From a bacterium (GTDB lineage: Bacteria; Margulisbacteria; Marinamargulisbacteria; UBA817; JABISL01): a stretch of 50,164 nucleotides of DNA. The notes below the pieces were generated by a model. That model was given only the letters and a program-made list of their open reading frames with translations, was not told the DNA's origin and did no database searches. Both the position numbers and the translations under genes were made by a program. This document shows positions 1 through 8,139 of the stretch, one piece after another. The stretch covers positions 1-50,164 of the forward strand of contig JABISL010000031.1 in NCBI GenBank assembly GCA_018700055.1, in the 5' to 3' direction. Positions within the stretch are counted from its first letter, which is position 1, and every line of letters begins with the position of its first letter.

Positions 1-1955
1 CGGAATATCACAGTATAAAGCACCGCGAATAAGATCCCCAACAATACCCCTAGAACGGAGCGATAAAACGATATCATTATCGGTGTATGTAAATGACAGA
101 ATGAATTAATAAATGACAACAAAGCGATCGATCCAAGTATGTTAAAGAACCAGAGCCAGTCACGAGATATTTTACTATCCACGTAAAGAAAGGCCGTAAT
201 CAAAAATGGGTACCCTATCAAAAACTCCTTGGTTCGAGGGCGAACAAAAAACAGTGACTCTAGTGTGCTGCGAACCCATGCTTCTACCATAGGAATCTGA
301 ACATAGTTTCCACTTCGCATGATATACAGCACAATCAGTGTGCAACAAAGCATTGTAGCGGCTAACGACCCCGTTGTAATCGGCGCATGAAACAACCGCT
401 TCATAACATAATAAAAAGAATGAATCCGGTGCGGTCTCAAATAGTAATACAACCCGATAACTACAAGGGGAACGATTATAGATATTTTTACCCCAAAGAA
501 TTGTCGAACACTTAAAAGGTAAGTGATATCAGATAAAAACCCAATGACAAACAAGGCCCCAATACTACTGATTCCTAACAATTTAAGAATGTAAATTCCA
601 CAGTCCAGATATCTCGTTTTTGTGGAATGGATTCGGTTCATATTTTGAGAGGGAAAGTTAATTACCAATGCCAGAATTGGAAACACTGTGGCGACACAAA
701 TGGCCAATGCTCGATTCCAGAACTCTTCCATTCCTGTTAGAAACATTGTCCCATAACACATTAGTAATAATAGGCTTCCGATTGCCAAAATCAGCGGCCG
801 TATTTTAATAAATATTCCCAAAAACAGTCCAATCCAGACAAAGACTCCAACGCTCATCATCGCTATTTCTAAGTGCGTCGCAGGGATATATCGTTTTCCA
901 GGAGAATCAATAACGGGTCCAATTGTGAACTGGAACCGATTCAACTGACTCTTAAGCCGAAGAAAATAGTCGATGTTGTATTGAATGATATTGGTTTCCC
1001 CTATGTATCCAAAATCAGCGTGTAAGAAGAGCATGCGAACGCCTCTTTCTTTTGTAGCTCTTAGGTATCTCGTAATAAGCTGATCCTGTGTCATTCGGCG
1101 CCTGACAGTGTCACTTACGCTGTGAACTCGGATAACTGATAAGGGAAGGAGTTTGGCAATGTCACGATCCCCTTTTTGATTTCTGAATTCAATGATACCG
1201 ATCTGAAAGTCATTTTCTTTGAGCTGCTCAGCCATTACACGCAACTTACTGGGATACCCTAAAACACTAGGTCCTTCAAACACCACTGTTTTGCCTTGTT
1301 CAAAATCGCTCATACTCTTTAGTTTAAGTTTGATAAGGGGCGTGCTTATCCGCATGTTGTTCCGGAACCTCGGAACTACGCGAAACCCATATCCGGCCAA
1401 CTTAGTGGCTTGTTTGGTGGATACTCCGAATCCCATTTTAACCAAATCTTCCTCGTTTGCCGTCACTTCAAACATATTCCAACCCAGCTCTCGCACACTG
1501 CCTGGATCAAGACCTACATTTAAATAGTTTTTGATCCGTTCATAAAGCACTGTTTCGTCTGCCACTAGATAAATTTTATTGGGGTCAACTCGCGTCCTTT
1601 TTGTAAGATGCGAAATAATGGTTCGATAGACCTTACCTACTCGAAGCATATTAATAATCTCTGAGCCAGGTAACAATGTCACCTTTCCCTTATCAATAAA
1701 GTCTTGAAGGGTTTCTTCTTCCAATGCAATCGAAGTAATGCCCACTTCTTTTCTAAGGCGACCAAGCAACTCGGCTTGGCTTACACCGCCTAAATTTGCT
1801 AAATGACCCACTTCCCTATGAGACAACACCAAATCAACTGTTTGGTTTTGCGCCTCGTAAAAAAATCGTTTCAACGCTACATTAAGGCTAACGAGTGACG
1901 AAATTATTAGGATAGAAATCATGACCCAATGGATCCAATTTTGCCTCTGGAACAT
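1..1955 (-). CDS. DUF5693-type polytopic membrane protein, 3' end cut off by window edge
   Basis: The reading frame is open from the ATG at 1955 down to base 1 (about 651 codons), so the C-terminus lies outside the window. Residues 10-30 form a signal anchor. About 350 soluble residues follow, containing a conserved-looking stretch around RGVRMLFLHADFGY, and then a series of hydrophobic segments that continue to the edge. This architecture (anchor, soluble domain with an R-x-V-x-x-L-x-L stretch, many C-terminal membrane spans) resembles the DUF5693 family, whose function is unknown. From memory, members often lie beside the cell-wall pyruvyl transferase csaB, which would be outside this window. 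The gene is divergent from the CofG-like gene and has a -10 box 8 nt before its ATG and no Shine-Dalgarno site. Family assignment is by recall of motif style and is moderately sure; coding status is very sure. Confidence 0.75.
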   Translation of the reverse strand, partial: MFQRQNWIHWVMISILIISSLVSLNVALKRFFYEAQNQTVDLVLSHREVGHLANLGGVSQAELLGRLRKEVGITSIALEEETLQDFIDKGKVTLLPGSEIINMLRVGKVYRTIISHLTKRTRVDPNKIYLVADETVLYERIKNYLNVGLDPGSVRELGWNMFEVTANEEDLVKMGFGVSTKQATKLAGYGFRVVPRFRNNMRISTPLIKLKLKSMSDFEQGKTVVFEGPSVLGYPSKLRVMAEQLKENDFQIGIIEFRNQKGDRDIAKLLPLSVIRVHSVSDTVRRRMTQDQLITRYLRATKERGVRMLFLHADFGYIGETNIIQYNIDYFLRLKSQLNRFQFTIGPVIDSPGKRYIPATHLEIAMMSVGVFVWIGLFLGIFIKIRPLILAIGSLLLLMCYGTMFLTGMEEFWNRALAICVATVFPILALVINFPSQNMNRIHSTKTRYLDCGIYILKLLGISSIGALFVIGFLSDITYLLSVRQFFGVKISIIVPLVVIGLYYYLRPHRIHSFYYVMKRLFHAPITTGSLAATMLCCTLIVLYIMRSGNYVQIPMVEAWVRSTLESLFFVRPRTKEFLIGYPFLITAFLYVDSKISRDWLWFFNILGSIALLSFINSFCHLHTPIMISFYRSVLGVLLGILFAVLYTVIF

Positions 1956-1963
1956 AGTAGGGA

Positions 1964-1969
1964 ATTATA
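1964..1969 (-). promoter_or_regulatory. -10 box of the leaderless-type promoter for the DUF5693-type gene
   Basis: On the minus strand a perfect TATAAT is followed by exactly 8 nt and then the ATG at 1955. Transcription would start within a base or two of the start codon. No Shine-Dalgarno-like purine run lies in between. A weak CTTTAC lies about 18 nt upstream as a possible -35. Confidence 0.55.
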
Positions 1970-2002
1970 GAGTTTCAACCGTTTAGAGTAAAGTAATAGT
2001 TA

Positions 2003-2011
2003 TGATATAAT
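2003..2011 (+). promoter_or_regulatory. Extended -10 promoter for the CofG/flagellar operon
   Basis: TGATATAAT is a consensus extended -10 element (TG-n-TATAAT). Any -35 is poor (TTTAGA about 18 nt upstream). Transcription would start near 2018, giving an approximately 50-nt leader before the proposed TTG start at 2072. Confidence 0.5.
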
Positions 2012-2056
2012 GCGTTAGTATAAAATTTTGTATTTATATTAATGTTTTTTGTTGCT

Positions 2057-2062
2057 AAGGAG
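2057..2062 (+). promoter_or_regulatory. Ribosome binding site that selects the TTG start of the CofG-like gene
   Basis: AAGGAG stands 9 nt before the TTG at 2072. It lies inside the reading frame if the ATG at 2042 is used, and that ATG has no ribosome binding site of its own. This favours TTG 2072 as the true start. Confidence 0.65.
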
Positions 2063-2071
2063 AAAATTACG

Positions 2072-3154
2072 TTGCTCGGTTATTCGAATACTCCCACACT
2101 AGAAGAAGATGAAGAAGACAACCATATATTTGAAGAAGTTGGCTCAGATGTTATTACATACTCTCCCTCACACTCAATTATAATTACACGTCGATGTCGT
2201 AATAAATGCCCATATTGTGTCTTTAATCGACTAGACAACAAACTAACGGTTCCTTACTCGACGATCAAACCTTGCAAAGCCATTCGGCAGCTGGGCGTCA
2301 GGGAAGTCATTTATATGGCCGGCGAACGTCCGGATAAGTTCCCTGAAATCCGATCATCATTGGATATCTGGGGATTTGGATCCTATTTAGAATATTTATA
2401 TACAATGGCTGAACTCGGCTTTTTAGAAGGGCTAATTCCGATTATAGAAGTGGGCTTTTTGAGTCCTACAGAGCTCAAAAAAATGTCCGAAATTGCCGCT
2501 TTGATCAAAATCCCATTGGATAGTGTAGACGACAAACACTTCAATACTGTTTACCCTAATTCACCCGGCAAACAACTCGAGATTCGTTTAAGAAGCCTTG
2601 AGTGGACTGGAAAACTTAACGTTCCTACCATTGCCAGCATTCTTGTAGGTGCAAAAGAGACCAAATCTCACCGAAAAGAACAGCTCACTCTACTCGCGGA
2701 ACTCCATAACCGATATGGACATATTCATGAAGTCTCACTCCAAAACTTCATTCCGATTCCAGGGACACCCTTTAGTGGCCGAACTGCAGCTACTCAAAAA
2801 ACCATGCTAGAAACGGTAGAACTGGCTAAGTCGATTCTTCCTGAAAGTGTTTCGATTACAGTACCGATTCACTTGGTCGAAAATATTTCTGATTTCATTA
2901 AGGCAGGGATTCGCGATTTTGGGAGTATCCCAATTGGACGATCTCCTGTGTTCCCTAATGTTGAGCCTATCAACTTTGAGGACCTTGTCTCTGAAACGGA
3001 GAAGGCTGGATTTCGATTACACCAACGCTTCCCACTTCGCTTCCCTTATATTAAGGATGGGCACTACTCCAAAAAATTAGGCCAGGTTTTTGACTCTTAT
3101 AAATATAAAATCAAAAAACATGACCAGGAAAAACTAAAGGATCTCAAGAAGTGA
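2072..3154 (+). CDS. CofG-like radical SAM enzyme (7,8-didemethyl-8-hydroxy-5-deazariboflavin synthase subunit 1 family)
   Basis: The 360-residue protein has the radical SAM cluster motif CX3CX2C at C42, C46 and C49. It follows the CofG pattern throughout: GxREVIYMAGERPDKFPEI, a GHIHEVSLQNFIPIPGTPF segment (family: GHIQEVI-QNF-PKPGTPM), and a late AGIRDFGSIPIGRSPVFPN segment. CofG couples tyrosine-derived chemistry to make the deazaflavin chromophore of coenzyme F420 together with CofH. No cofH lies in this window. The sequence departs from CofG at sites that are normally strict: IPLDSVDD replaces the usual MLE-type region, and the late SPVT-type loop is altered. The substrate may therefore differ. 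It is the first gene of the flagellar transcript, and its TGA overlaps the GTG of the next gene. An ATG at 2042 would add 10 residues but lacks a ribosome site. Confidence 0.75.
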   Translation: MLGYSNTPTLEEDEEDNHIFEEVGSDVITYSPSHSIIITRRCRNKCPYCVFNRLDNKLTVPYSTIKPCKAIRQLGVREVIYMAGERPDKFPEIRSSLDIWGFGSYLEYLYTMAELGFLEGLIPIIEVGFLSPTELKKMSEIAALIKIPLDSVDDKHFNTVYPNSPGKQLEIRLRSLEWTGKLNVPTIASILVGAKETKSHRKEQLTLLAELHNRYGHIHEVSLQNFIPIPGTPFSGRTAATQKTMLETVELAKSILPESVSITVPIHLVENISDFIKAGIRDFGSIPIGRSPVFPNVEPINFEDLVSETEKAGFRLHQRFPLRFPYIKDGHYSKKLGQVFDSYKYKIKKHDQEKLKDLKK

Positions 3155-3888
3155 CCAAGCCATCTATGCCGCTCCCCGATGCACCTGGCTTAAGATCGAA
3201 AAAATCTCCTCAACCTACTTCTAAACCGATTGCTCCCTCACCGGGGTTTCAATCGTTGTTCAAGTCTATTCTAGGGGGGACCTCTGATCCCAGTCAGTTC
3301 AAAAAAGTAGCATCACAAACGTTTGTGATGAAAGTAGACACGCCTGATGACCCCCCTGAAAAAACACTGCAAAACAGCTCAGACACCTCTCGTTCAGTCG
3401 ACAAACCCACCCACCAAGACGACTCGTTGAAACAACCTGGATCAGAAGGTTTTGTTAAGCAGGTATCTGAAATGCTCTCTAACTTCATTCCTGACGCCGT
3501 ATTTACGCTACCCAACATCCAGCAAACTATCCAACTTCTGAAACAACATCTTGTTCAGCTAGTCGACAAAAAAGAAAGTCATTTCTCGGCGAAAAAATAT
3601 CTTTTTAAGGTTCCAGGTCAGTTGGACATGCCTATGGAACTGTCCGTTCAAAAACAGGAAGGCAAGGTCGTCATTGGACTATATGCTTCTGGCGACCTCA
3701 AGGAACTATTGCTAAGCAACGTTCAAGCGCTCATAGATCACTTAAAAAAACAGTCTATCGATGTCGCCGCTATTCAAATTCATGAGCTAAACAACCAAGG
3801 CGACCAAGGCTCACCCCAAGAGCAAAACAATAGCGATTCGGACACATCGTCATCTTCTCCTGAGGGCGAGGATGAATTTCTAGTTTAA
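3151..3888 (+). CDS. Probable flagellar hook-length control (FliK-like) protein
   Basis: The 245-residue protein starts with GTG overlapping the upstream TGA (GTGA), which implies translational coupling. Residues 1-100 are polar, rich in Pro, Ser, Lys and Asp and probably disordered. Residues 105-215 form a compact alpha/beta domain with a beta-rich stretch (VPGQLDMPMELSVQKQEGKV) followed by a helix that ends in a VAAIQIHEL strand, as in the C-terminal FliK/HrpP substrate-switch domain. The tail is Ser/Asp/Glu-rich. FliK is secreted through the flagellar export gate and makes FlhB switch substrates. Position directly before fliM fits. Its length is short for FliK (often 350-450), and the assignment rests on fold pattern and context only. 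Confidence 0.5.
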   Translation: MTKPSMPLPDAPGLRSKKSPQPTSKPIAPSPGFQSLFKSILGGTSDPSQFKKVASQTFVMKVDTPDDPPEKTLQNSSDTSRSVDKPTHQDDSLKQPGSEGFVKQVSEMLSNFIPDAVFTLPNIQQTIQLLKQHLVQLVDKKESHFSAKKYLFKVPGQLDMPMELSVQKQEGKVVIGLYASGDLKELLLSNVQALIDHLKKQSIDVAAIQIHELNNQGDQGSPQEQNNSDSDTSSSSPEGEDEFLV

Positions 3889-3966
3889 TCTGCTTTGGTT
3901 TTTCCTTTTTATTGGCTATAGTGGGGGTAGTCTATTGCCCCAATTTATACACACTGGAAAATCGCT

Positions 3967-5769
3967 TTGGCCCCAGATCAAACAACCATCTTTAGTCGAA
4001 CTTTAAATCTTGGCCCTGCCATCGGGGATTGGACGACAATGCCCGCTGACCATACAGGCATCGATGAAGTTAATATCTCCGAAATAAAAAATCCGAATTT
4101 TGATAGCCTTCCTCAGGGTGACCTACAGCACTTACATATGTTGCACTACCGAGTGGCCGATCGATTCTTATCCTATCTGTCGCCTCAATTAAATGAGAAA
4201 GTTGATTTTCACTCGATAACTGCCACTCAAATTTCTGGCGAAGACTTTTTGGGATACTTGGATAAAAATCTCATTCAAACGGACATCCACTTACAATCGG
4301 TTGGCGCCATCCATCTTATATTCTCACCCAATCTAGCAACGCTTTTATTGGATCGTATGCTTGGAAACACTGCGAATAGCAAACCGCAAAAAGAGTTTTC
4401 ATCTTTCGAAACGGTTGCCCTAAAAACATTAATTCGTGAGCTATACACCCCATTATCCGAGGAATGGTCTAACATTTTCTACCCTGAACACCTCCAAGAG
4501 GATCTTCATGTGGGGTCTTTTCATTTGGATAACCGTGCATCCCTCAGGTCCTCTTACGTATTTTTTGTAGCCTATTTCACAGTGGGCAACAGTGACGTCA
4601 AAAAAATTGTCCTCGCCTATCCTAGTCAAATTATTCGCAAGCTCATGATTTATGAACAAAAAGTTACTCGCCCACTTAACAAGCGTGTCTTCTTATTCCC
4701 TAAAACGTTGCAAAGCATCTTCATCCCTGTCTCAGGAGTGATCGGAGAAACCTCGCTTCCGATGAGCGATATTAGGTCTCTAGAAGTGGGGGATATTGTC
4801 ACCTTGCCTACACGGATTTACGATGCGGTAGAAGTTCGCATTGGGGATCAGGTCAAGTTGTTTGCACAACCCGGCAATATGGAATCCAAGTTATCCTTAA
4901 AAATACTATCTTCTGAAACGCCCCAAAAAGCGGTTTACACCTCAGCTGTTATGAGTGAACCTCTCATTGATTACACGGTCCCAAAAGCATTAAACAGAAA
5001 AGCTTCTACCCCATCTCTTCAGCCTGAATTAAGTGAAGAAACAAACCATGAGTCCGGGGTCGTTGAGTCTATTCAAGAAGCACCTCCAATAGAAGAGGCG
5101 ATCATGTCCTCTGTGGAACAAGCCGACCCTGTTGACTCCGATTCACAGGACATCACGGACCTTTCTGAGACAGCGTTGGACAGCCTGGATCTACCAAATG
5201 AAACAGCCGACGCTAACGACATGGAGTTACTATCAAACACCTTAGATGAGTCGCCCTTAGAATTAACTACTAACTCATTTGATGCCGCTACCGTTCCTAC
5301 TGACGATTTAATGATGGATGACATATCTAATGATAATATGTCACCCATAGTCGAAGATATAATCACGGACGATGCAATAGAAGAACCTCTTATCCTGGAC
5401 GCTGAAACTACGATTGATGATGATGACATTGATCCTTTTGAATCCGTAGACATTGATTCATTCGTTGACGAGGCACCGGCTACCAACGAGACTAACGCTG
5501 AGCAAGAACAGTCCCAAGAAGAGGTTGCTGAACAACCAAACGCACTTGATGACTTGGTGGATTTGGGCACCGATGAAATTGAAGCTTTGAGTGATCAAAT
5601 TACAAATGAAGAATTTGATGCTGAAATAGACGCAGAACCCTTAAATGAAGTTATAGAAGAGCCGTTAATACCAGATGCGCCTGTAACGGATAGTCAGCCA
5701 GAATCCGATTCGGTGTCGCTCAATGAGGAAAGCAGTGACGATGATTTTTCTTGGGATGATTTAGATTAA
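3967..5769 (+). CDS. fliM: Flagellar motor switch protein FliM with a long acidic C-terminal extension
   Basis: The 600-residue product is nearly twice the usual FliM length. Residues about 50-240 match the FliM middle domain (HYRVADRFLSYLSPQL; LATLLLDRMLGN). Residues about 250-325 are a SPOA/FliN-like domain (IPVSGVIGETSLPMSDIRSL, then LEVGDIVTLP). From about residue 340 to the end is a low-complexity tail dominated by Asp, Glu, Ser and Thr, ending in DDFSWDDLD. The usual N-terminal CheY-binding peptide (LSQxEIDALL) is not at the N-terminus, but DEIEAL occurs at residues 536-541 in the tail. FliM forms the middle of the C-ring. The start is TTG at 3967 with a weak purine run upstream; in-frame alternatives upstream are limited by a stop at 3928. 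The family call is firm, the start is not. Confidence 0.88.
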   Translation: MAPDQTTIFSRTLNLGPAIGDWTTMPADHTGIDEVNISEIKNPNFDSLPQGDLQHLHMLHYRVADRFLSYLSPQLNEKVDFHSITATQISGEDFLGYLDKNLIQTDIHLQSVGAIHLIFSPNLATLLLDRMLGNTANSKPQKEFSSFETVALKTLIRELYTPLSEEWSNIFYPEHLQEDLHVGSFHLDNRASLRSSYVFFVAYFTVGNSDVKKIVLAYPSQIIRKLMIYEQKVTRPLNKRVFLFPKTLQSIFIPVSGVIGETSLPMSDIRSLEVGDIVTLPTRIYDAVEVRIGDQVKLFAQPGNMESKLSLKILSSETPQKAVYTSAVMSEPLIDYTVPKALNRKASTPSLQPELSEETNHESGVVESIQEAPPIEEAIMSSVEQADPVDSDSQDITDLSETALDSLDLPNETADANDMELLSNTLDESPLELTTNSFDAATVPTDDLMMDDISNDNMSPIVEDIITDDAIEEPLILDAETTIDDDDIDPFESVDIDSFVDEAPATNETNAEQEQSQEEVAEQPNALDDLVDLGTDEIEALSDQITNEEFDAEIDAEPLNEVIEEPLIPDAPVTDSQPESDSVSLNEESSDDDFSWDDLD

Positions 5770-5780
5770 TGAAGATTTGC

Positions 5781-5821
5781 TATAATAAACATAGAGATGC
5801 AAACGAGTCATAAGGTATAAT
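5781..5821 (+). promoter_or_regulatory. Two candidate -10 boxes ahead of the ParA-type gene
   Basis: Perfect TATAAT hexamers occur at 5781-5786 and 5816-5821 in the short gap after fliM. The second ends 11 nt before the ATG, which would leave only a few untranslated bases. Clear -35 elements were not seen. The parA-fliN-fliO-fliP part of the cluster could therefore be transcribed separately from fliM. Confidence 0.4.
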
Positions 5822-5832
5822 GAGCAATTAAC

Positions 5833-6654
5833 ATGCAACAAACAACACAACACTCCAATTTTGTAATCAACAGCGCGATCGATGCATCTATAATCGAGCC
5901 CGCTCCTGCTGCCGTTCGCAAAATTTGTATAATCAACTATAAAGGCGGTACTGGAAAAACATGCACCGTAGTTAATCTTGCGCATGCGTTGGCCATGAAA
6001 GGTAAAAAAGTACTTATCATCGATACGGACCCTCAGGGATCGTCTGGCTACCATTTAGGAATAGATTCATCCCATACACTCTATGACCTTTTAGTCGGCA
6101 ATGTTGGGTACAAAGATTGTATCGTCAGAGCACGAGACAATCTCGATATTATCACAGCAAATGAACGATTGTTCCCAGCAGAGATGGCTTTGAGCAAAAT
6201 GAAAAACCGTGAAATGATTTTGCATCAACGCTTAAGCGGCTTAAATAAATATTATGATTTCATATTGGTGGATTGTGCCCCTTCTATTAACTTACTAAAC
6301 CAAAACTCGTTAACCTTTTCTGAAGAAGTGTATTTACCTGTTTCAATGGAGTATCTATCTTTGGTTGGAATCAAACAGCTTTTGAATAACATAAAGATAA
6401 TCAACAAAATCTTTAAGCGTAACTTAACGATTCAAAAAATAATCCCTACATTTTATGACCGCAGAAACACGAAGTCCGAAAAGGTGATGACCAGTCTTCG
6501 ACGTGTTTTTGAACCTATTATCTCCAGCCCCGTGCGCGCCAATGTGGCCCTCTCGGAATCAGCTGGTGTAAGACAAACAATCTTTGAATACGCGCCTCAA
6601 TCAAAAGGGGCCGAAGATTATAATAAATTGGCGGAAGAGGTGCTAAATGGCTAG
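5833..6654 (+). CDS. ParA/Soj-type partitioning ATPase inside the flagellar cluster
   Basis: The 273-residue protein carries a deviant Walker A motif (KGGTGKT at about residues 37-43), a switch I segment with DTDPQGSSGYHLG, and a Walker B-like FILVDCAPS. The C-terminal SESAGVRQTIFEYAPQSKGAEDYNKLAEEV is typical of Soj/ParA. ParA ATPases bind DNA or a surface as dimers and position chromosomes, plasmids or large protein complexes. Flagellar loci usually carry FlhG/MinD-type ATPases next to flhF, but this protein looks like chromosomal ParA instead. No ParB lies nearby. It may place the flagellum or the C-ring at a pole, which is inference from context. It overlaps fliN by 8 bases, so the two are co-translated. 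Confidence 0.85.
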   Translation: MQQTTQHSNFVINSAIDASIIEPAPAAVRKICIINYKGGTGKTCTVVNLAHALAMKGKKVLIIDTDPQGSSGYHLGIDSSHTLYDLLVGNVGYKDCIVRARDNLDIITANERLFPAEMALSKMKNREMILHQRLSGLNKYYDFILVDCAPSINLLNQNSLTFSEEVYLPVSMEYLSLVGIKQLLNNIKIINKIFKRNLTIQKIIPTFYDRRNTKSEKVMTSLRRVFEPIISSPVRANVALSESAGVRQTIFEYAPQSKGAEDYNKLAEEVLNG

Positions 6655-7153
6655 AGAATTTCAAGACCCACTAAGTGATTTAGACCCTGTTATGGAACAG
6701 GCTTTTTCAGTTAATGATTTAGATGGTGGAACGGATGACGTATCGTTTCCTGATCCAGGAACAACAGGCGTAGATCCAACTATATCGCCGACGTACCCCG
6801 CTCCGGCGGAGTCTATTCAGGCGGAAAACGTGATGATGGATGATGGCATACCTAATATTGCCCAAATAGAGTTTCCTGACCTAGGTTCGGATCAAGTTGG
6901 TGGAAAACGATTTGAGGATGACATCTTCAGTAACATTCCCGTCAAAGTATCGGTAGAACTTGGACGATCTAAACTTTCCTTAAAAGAGGTTTATGAATTA
7001 ACTGAAGGCTCGATCATTGAATTGGAGAGACTCGTAGGCGAACCCCTTGATTTGGTTATTAATGGTCAAGTCATTGCTCAAGGCGAAGTTGTCGCCATTG
7101 ATAACAAGTATGGTTTACGGATTAAAACATTAGTCTCTAAACCCTCTCGTTAA
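6647..7153 (+). CDS. fliN: Flagellar motor switch protein FliN
   Basis: The protein has 168 residues. Residues 1-95 are acidic and Pro-rich, probably disordered. Residues about 97-168 are a SPOA domain with the FliN signature (VKVSVELGRSKLSLKEVYEL, then GSIIELERLVGEPLDLVING). FliN forms the base of the C-ring and docks the FliH-FliI export ATPase complex. Its start lies within the end of the ParA-type gene, and fliO follows after two bases. The N-terminal extension is similar in character to the FliM tail. Confidence 0.93.
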   Translation: MAREFQDPLSDLDPVMEQAFSVNDLDGGTDDVSFPDPGTTGVDPTISPTYPAPAESIQAENVMMDDGIPNIAQIEFPDLGSDQVGGKRFEDDIFSNIPVKVSVELGRSKLSLKEVYELTEGSIIELERLVGEPLDLVINGQVIAQGEVVAIDNKYGLRIKTLVSKPSR

Positions 7154-7155
7154 TA

Positions 7156-7392
7156 ATGTCCTCTAGCTATTACCTCCAACTCATTTTCACGCTGTCTTTA
7201 ATGGCTGTTATACTCTACGTTACGCTTCGGTTCACCAAAACGATCCAACGAAAGCGATTTAGTGGGGAAATTCGTATTATCGACCGGCTGCCTGTTGATA
7301 ATCATTCGACACTTCTCATTATTGATGTCCGCGGCAAGGAGTACTTTATGAGTCTTTCTGGAAAAAATATTCAACTTATCGAGCATTTATAA
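7156..7392 (+). CDS. fliO: Flagellar biosynthesis protein FliO
   Basis: This 78-residue protein has one N-terminal transmembrane helix (about residues 7-25) and a short cytoplasmic SH3-like beta domain with the family pattern IIDRLPVDNHSTLLIIDVRG. FliO is a chaperone for assembly of the FliP ring of the export gate. Position immediately before fliP, with the stop and start overlapping as TAATG, supports the call. FliO is poorly conserved, so recognition rests on size, topology and location. Confidence 0.85.
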   Translation: MSSSYYLQLIFTLSLMAVILYVTLRFTKTIQRKRFSGEIRIIDRLPVDNHSTLLIIDVRGKEYFMSLSGKNIQLIEHL

Positions 7393-8126
7393 TGAAACGA
7401 TTTCTTAGCCTATTATTGGGATTCGCTGCACTGTCGGTGCCTCTTTGGGCCCAGGAAGTCCCCATCAACATTGATTTTGATGCACTGACTCAGCCAATTC
7501 AATTCAGCTCATCAATTGGGTTATTGGTATCACTTTCCTCTATTAGCTTGGCCCCATTCTTTCTCATTTCCACGACATCTTTTGTTCGTTTTGCGATCGT
7601 CCTTGGCATGATACGTAATGCAATTGGAACCAACCAATCACCACCAAACCCGGTTATTATTTCCTTGGCAATATTCATGACTATCTATGTCATGTCACCA
7701 ACTTGGACTCGTGTATACGAAGAAGCTATTCAACCCTATAACCAGGGGACAATAAGTCAGGGACAAGCCTTTAAATTGGGAATCCAGCCCTTTCGTGAGT
7801 TTATGTTGAAATACACTCGTGAAAAGGACCTTGCCTTATTCATAGAGTTTTCTAAGATCCCCCCTGTCCAGAATCTGCAGGAGGTACCAATGTTCGTCTT
7901 GATTCCCTCTTTCTTGATTTCTGAGCTTAAAACAGCTTTTCAAATTGGATTTTTGCTATTTATTCCTTTCGTAGTGATTGATTTGGTGGTCTCCAACATC
8001 TTACTCTCGCTTGGTATGTTTATGTTATCACCGGTAATGATTTCATTACCTTTCAAAATCTTACTCTTCGTTTTGACAGATGGGTGGAACTTAGTCACCC
8101 GAGGTCTGTTAACTGGATTCCAATAA
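7392..8126 (+). CDS. fliP: Flagellar type III export gate protein FliP
   Basis: The 244-residue protein starts with a cleavable-type signal peptide (residues 1-20, ending near WAQ), then carries FliP hallmarks: FVRFAIVLGMIRNAIGTNQSPPN, PFREFMLKYTREKDLALF, and FLISELKTAFQIGFLLFIPF. FliP pentamers with FliQ and FliR build the export pore in the inner membrane. Length is normal. The next gene is not fliQ but an unrelated secreted protein, which breaks the usual fliP-fliQ pair. Confidence 0.97.
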   Translation: MKRFLSLLLGFAALSVPLWAQEVPINIDFDALTQPIQFSSSIGLLVSLSSISLAPFFLISTTSFVRFAIVLGMIRNAIGTNQSPPNPVIISLAIFMTIYVMSPTWTRVYEEAIQPYNQGTISQGQAFKLGIQPFREFMLKYTREKDLALFIEFSKIPPVQNLQEVPMFVLIPSFLISELKTAFQIGFLLFIPFVVIDLVVSNILLSLGMFMLSPVMISLPFKILLFVLTDGWNLVTRGLLTGFQ

Positions 8127-8139
8127 AAAGGGCCAATTT

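Noticed and set aside
1219-1527. Plus-strand open frame of 102 codons
   Set aside because: It is antisense to the well-supported DUF5693-type gene and has no ribosome site or family features.
3884-3966. Small hydrophobic frame in the gap before fliM, considered as a FliL- or FliO-like gene
   Set aside because: No start codon with a ribosome site, no family pattern, and it runs into fliM in another frame.
5073-5570. Minus-strand frame of 165 codons, Ser-rich
   Set aside because: It mirrors the acidic FliM tail (GAT/GAA codons read in reverse give Ser and Ile); no start signal.
5833-6654. ATPase considered as FlhG/MinD
   Set aside because: Switch and C-terminal motifs are those of ParA/Soj, and there is no flhF next to it.
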